A DNA stretch of 10,178 bases from Sulfurovum sp. (GTDB lineage: Bacteria > Campylobacterota > Campylobacteria > Campylobacterales > Sulfurovaceae). Location: contig DYMW01000056.1 in the NCBI GenBank assembly GCA_020721385.1, positions 1 to 10,178 on the forward strand, written 5' to 3'. Under the pieces are notes generated by a model. That model saw nothing but the letters and a program-made list of their open reading frames with translations, had not been told where the DNA came from and did no database searches. Made by a program: the position numbers and the translations under genes. Shown piece after piece: positions 7,531 through 10,178 of this stretch; the first letter of the stretch is position 1, and every line of letters begins with the position of its first letter.

Positions 7531-7547
7531 TGTTATTTAAAGTAACA
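7531..7547. promoter_or_regulatory. 17-bp dyad ahead of acnB, possible operator
   Basis: TGTTATTTAAAGTAACA reads as TGTTA-N7-TAACA; seven of eight position pairs around the central base are complementary and the eighth is T/G. It lies 61 bp before the acnB ATG and would be centred near -37 of a transcript started from the -10-like element at 7564-7569, where a regulator could block or recruit RNA polymerase. It does not match the FNR/CRP (TTGAT-N4-ATCAA) pattern. The symmetry is seen; the regulator is unknown. Confidence 0.4.
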
Positions 7548-7563
7548 TTGTAATCTCTATTAG

Positions 7564-7569
7564 TATAAA
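7564..7569 (+). promoter_or_regulatory. Probable -10 element of acnB
   Basis: TATAAA within TTAGTATAAAAT resembles the extended -10 (TAnTATAAT-like) of Campylobacterota sigma-70 promoters, in which the -35 is often not recognisable; none is seen here. It would start transcription near 7576, leaving a leader of about 30 bases with AGGAG (7597-7601) six bases before the ATG. Confidence 0.4.
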
Positions 7570-7607
7570 ATGTGTCACAAATTATTCAAAACTAATAGGA
7601 GACATTA

Positions 7608-10175
7608 ATGTCATTACTAGCAGATTATAGAAAACATACCGAAGAACGTGCCAAACTTGGTGTTCCTCCCTTGGCACTTACCGCTGATCAAGTGGCTGAA
7701 TTAGTAGAGTTATTAAAAGCAAGTCCAATTGTAGATACGGATTATGTAATGGAGCTTTTTACAGAGAAAATACCTGCAGGTGTTGATGATGCAGCCTATG
7801 TAAAAGCAGCGTTTTTAAATGATATTGTTCAAGGGAATGTAACGTGTGAAGCCATTGATGGTGTAAAAGCGTGTATCATTTTAGGAAGTATGTTGGGTGG
7901 ATTTAACGTTCAGCCATTGGTTGAAGCACTTAAACTTGATGGTGAAGTAGCCCTTACTGCTGCTGAACAACTCAAAAACACATTGCTTGTTTATAACTCA
8001 TTCAATGATGTTAAAGCGATGATGGATGAGGGTAACGCCTTAGCTAAAGAGGTTGTAGAGTCTTGGGCAAATGGTGAGTGGTTTACCAACCAACCAGCAC
8101 TTGATGAAGAGATTACAGTAACGGTTTACAAAATTCCAGGTGAGACCAATACCGATGATTTATCTCCTGCATCTGAAGCATTTACAAGAGCTGATATTCC
8201 ACTTCATGCGAACTCTATGCTTGTAAGCAAGATGGAAAATCCTATGGAGACAATGACAAAACTTAAAGAACAAGGTCATCCATTGGCGTATGTTGGTGAT
8301 GTCGTAGGAACGGGTTCAAGTAGAAAATCAGGTATCAACTCGGTTCAGTGGCACATGGGTAGAGATATTCCAGGTATCCCAGGTAAAAGAACGGGTGGGG
8401 TTGTTATTGGTTCAATCATTGCTCCAATTTTCTTTAACACCGCAGAAGATTCAGGATGTCTTCCTATTCAAGCTGCTGTAGATGCTTTAGAGACGGGTGA
8501 TGTTATTACTGTTAAGCCATTTGCAGGTGAAATTATTAAAAATGGTGAAGTAGTAAGCCAATTTACCCTAGAGCCAAATACGCTTCCAGATGAAATGAGA
8601 GCAGGTGGTCGTATTCCACTTATTATTGGTAAAGGTCTTACTGCAAAAGCCAGAGCAGCACTTGGTATGGATGCTGGGGAAATTTTTATGACTCCATCAC
8701 AACCAGCAGATAATGGTAAAGGATTTACCCTTGCTCAAAAAATGGTGGGTAAAGCATGTGGTATAGAAGGTGTTAAACCAGGTGTTTACTGTGAACCAAT
8801 CGCAACAACCGTTGGTAGCCAAGATACCACAGGACCAATGACTCGAGATGAGATTAAAGAGCTTGCAGCATTAAGTTTTGGTGCTGATTTTGTACTTCAA
8901 TCATTCTGTCATACCGCTGCTTACCCAAAACCAGCCGATATTAAATTGCAACATACCCTTCCAAAATTTTGGACAGAGAGAAAAGGTTTCATTCTTAGAC
9001 CAGGTGATGGGGTTATCCACTCATGGTTAAACAGAATGTGTCTTCCAGATACAGTAGGAACAGGTGGAGACAGTCATACACGTTTCCCAATTGGTATCAG
9101 TTTTCCAGCAGGTTCAGGTTTGGTTGCATTTGCAGGTGTTACAGGTATGATGCCACTAACGATGCCAGAGTCTGTTTTGGTACGATTTAAAGGTACAATG
9201 CAACCAGGTATTACACTTAGAGATATGGTTAATGCGATTCCTCATCAAGCAATTAAAGATGGTTTATTAACCGTTGAGAAAAAAGGTAAGAAAAACATCT
9301 TTGCAGGACGTGTTCTTGAAATCGAAGGACTTGAAGACCTTAAGTGTGAACAAGCGTTTGAGCTTTCTGATGCATCTGCTGAGCGTTCGGCGGCTGCATG
9401 TGCGGTTAAGCTTAACAAAGAGCCTATCATTGAGTACCTAGAGTCAAACATCGTGCTTATCGAAGAGTTGATTGCACAAGGTTATGAAGACAAAGCAACC
9501 CTTCAAAGAAGGGCAGACAAAATGAGAGTATGGATTGCAAACCCAGAGTTGCTTGAAGCAGATAGCGACGCTGAGTATGCTGCGGTTATTGAGATTGATA
9601 TGGATCAAATCAAAGAGCCAATTCTTGCGTGTCCAAACGATCCAGATGATGTTAAAACATTAACAGAGATTCATGAAGCAGGTCTTAGAACCGATATTGA
9701 TGAGGTATTCGTTGGTTCATGTATGACAAATATTGGTCTATTTAGAGCATTGGGTGAAGTACTAAGAGGTGAAGGTGCTGTTCCTACAAAACTATGGGTA
9801 TGTCCTCCAACAAAAATGGATGAAAAAACATTAATTGAAGAGGGTTATTACTCTGTATTTGGTATGGCTGGAGCTAGAACAGAGATTCCAGGTTGTTCAC
9901 TCTGTATGGGTAACCAAGCTGCCGTTGCACAAAACGCATGGGTATTCTCTACAAGTACCAGAAACTTCGACAACAGATTAGGAAAAGGTTCACAAGTGTA
10001 CCTTGGTTCTGCTGAACTAGCAGCCGTGGTTGCACTTAAAGGTAAGATTCCAACAGCAAAAGAGTACATGGAAATCGTACCAAATAAAATCAAACCAGAG
10101 ATGAGTGATGAAGTTTATAAATACTTGAACTTCAACAAAGTTTCTAAAGATGAGTTAGAGGCGATGGTTGGGTAG
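7608..10175 (+). CDS. acnB: Bifunctional aconitate hydratase B (aconitase B)
   Basis: This [4Fe-4S] enzyme isomerises citrate to isocitrate through cis-aconitate in the citrate cycle, and members of the family also dehydrate 2-methylisocitrate. The complete 855-residue chain (E. coli AcnB has 865) shows the B-type order: an N-terminal HEAT-like helical domain (about 1-155), a swivel domain (about 165-380) with GETNTDDLSPA (178-188) and GDVVGTGSSRKSG (230-242), and then the catalytic domains. CHTAAYPKPADIK is at 434-446 and GTGGDSHTRFPIG at 485-497. The cluster ligands are Cys705 (FVGSCMTN), Cys763 and Cys766 (GCSLCMGNQ), with the spacing of the E. coli ligands Cys710/769/772. Loss of the cluster in E. 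coli AcnB turns the protein into an mRNA-binding regulator; the needed HEAT-like domain is present here, but the function is inferred. The gene starts at ATG with AGGAG upstream and ends in TAG three bases from the window edge. Relative to bioA it is the next gene on the same strand, after 113 bp. Confidence 0.97.
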   Translation: MSLLADYRKHTEERAKLGVPPLALTADQVAELVELLKASPIVDTDYVMELFTEKIPAGVDDAAYVKAAFLNDIVQGNVTCEAIDGVKACIILGSMLGGFNVQPLVEALKLDGEVALTAAEQLKNTLLVYNSFNDVKAMMDEGNALAKEVVESWANGEWFTNQPALDEEITVTVYKIPGETNTDDLSPASEAFTRADIPLHANSMLVSKMENPMETMTKLKEQGHPLAYVGDVVGTGSSRKSGINSVQWHMGRDIPGIPGKRTGGVVIGSIIAPIFFNTAEDSGCLPIQAAVDALETGDVITVKPFAGEIIKNGEVVSQFTLEPNTLPDEMRAGGRIPLIIGKGLTAKARAALGMDAGEIFMTPSQPADNGKGFTLAQKMVGKACGIEGVKPGVYCEPIATTVGSQDTTGPMTRDEIKELAALSFGADFVLQSFCHTAAYPKPADIKLQHTLPKFWTERKGFILRPGDGVIHSWLNRMCLPDTVGTGGDSHTRFPIGISFPAGSGLVAFAGVTGMMPLTMPESVLVRFKGTMQPGITLRDMVNAIPHQAIKDGLLTVEKKGKKNIFAGRVLEIEGLEDLKCEQAFELSDASAERSAAACAVKLNKEPIIEYLESNIVLIEELIAQGYEDKATLQRRADKMRVWIANPELLEADSDAEYAAVIEIDMDQIKEPILACPNDPDDVKTLTEIHEAGLRTDIDEVFVGSCMTNIGLFRALGEVLRGEGAVPTKLWVCPPTKMDEKTLIEEGYYSVFGMAGARTEIPGCSLCMGNQAAVAQNAWVFSTSTRNFDNRLGKGSQVYLGSAELAAVVALKGKIPTAKEYMEIVPNKIKPEMSDEVYKYLNFNKVSKDELEAMVG

Positions 10176-10178
10176 TCC

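Noticed and set aside
9245..10093. Minus-strand open frames inside acnB (9245-9451 and 9848-10093).
   Set aside because: Both are shadows of the acnB coding frame, which carries intact cluster ligands and motifs throughout.

Overview
The window is A+T-rich bacterial chromosome with compact, mostly housekeeping genes. Protein content and gene order point to the Campylobacterota (former Epsilonproteobacteria). The evidence is a UbiD-like decarboxylase of the futalosine-pathway (MqnL) type, an ftsA-ftsZ pair behind a PpiD/SurA-like chaperone gene instead of inside a division/cell-wall cluster, a B-type aconitase, and short A/T-rich spacers with TATAAT-like elements. A genus (an Arcobacter- or Sulfurimonas-like relative) cannot be fixed from the sequence alone.

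Layout: 1-114 (+) is the last 37 codons of an unidentified gene. It converges, with a 5-bp gap, on a minus-strand block read right to left: ppiD-like chaperone (6079-4622), ftsA (4612-3227), ftsZ (3205-2042), then the UbiD/MqnL decarboxylase (1946-120). The ppiD-ftsA gap is 9 bp and the ftsA-ftsZ gap is 21 bp, so these three very probably form one transcript. The decarboxylase follows after 95 bp with its own leader, which can fold over its ribosome binding site. A 113-bp divergent spacer (6080-6192) separates ppiD from bioA (6193-7494, +). A second 113-bp spacer (7495-7607) carries a 17-bp dyad and a -10-like element ahead of acnB (7608-10175, +), which ends three bases before the window edge.

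Functionally, ftsA and ftsZ build the early division ring: FtsZ polymerises and its C-terminal peptide docks on FtsA, which is tethered to the membrane by a C-terminal amphipathic helix. The PpiD-like protein is an inner-membrane periplasmic folding factor cotranscribed with them. The other genes are central and cofactor metabolism: menaquinone (MqnL), biotin (BioA) and the citrate cycle (AcnB). There is no sign of mobile elements, tRNA or rRNA genes, CRISPR or a defence system, and I see no undescribed multi-gene system. The items worth a second look are small: the Shine-Dalgarno-masking hairpin before mqnL, the TTG start and stop/RBS overlap at ppiD-ftsA, the degenerate parvulin domain, and the dyad before acnB.
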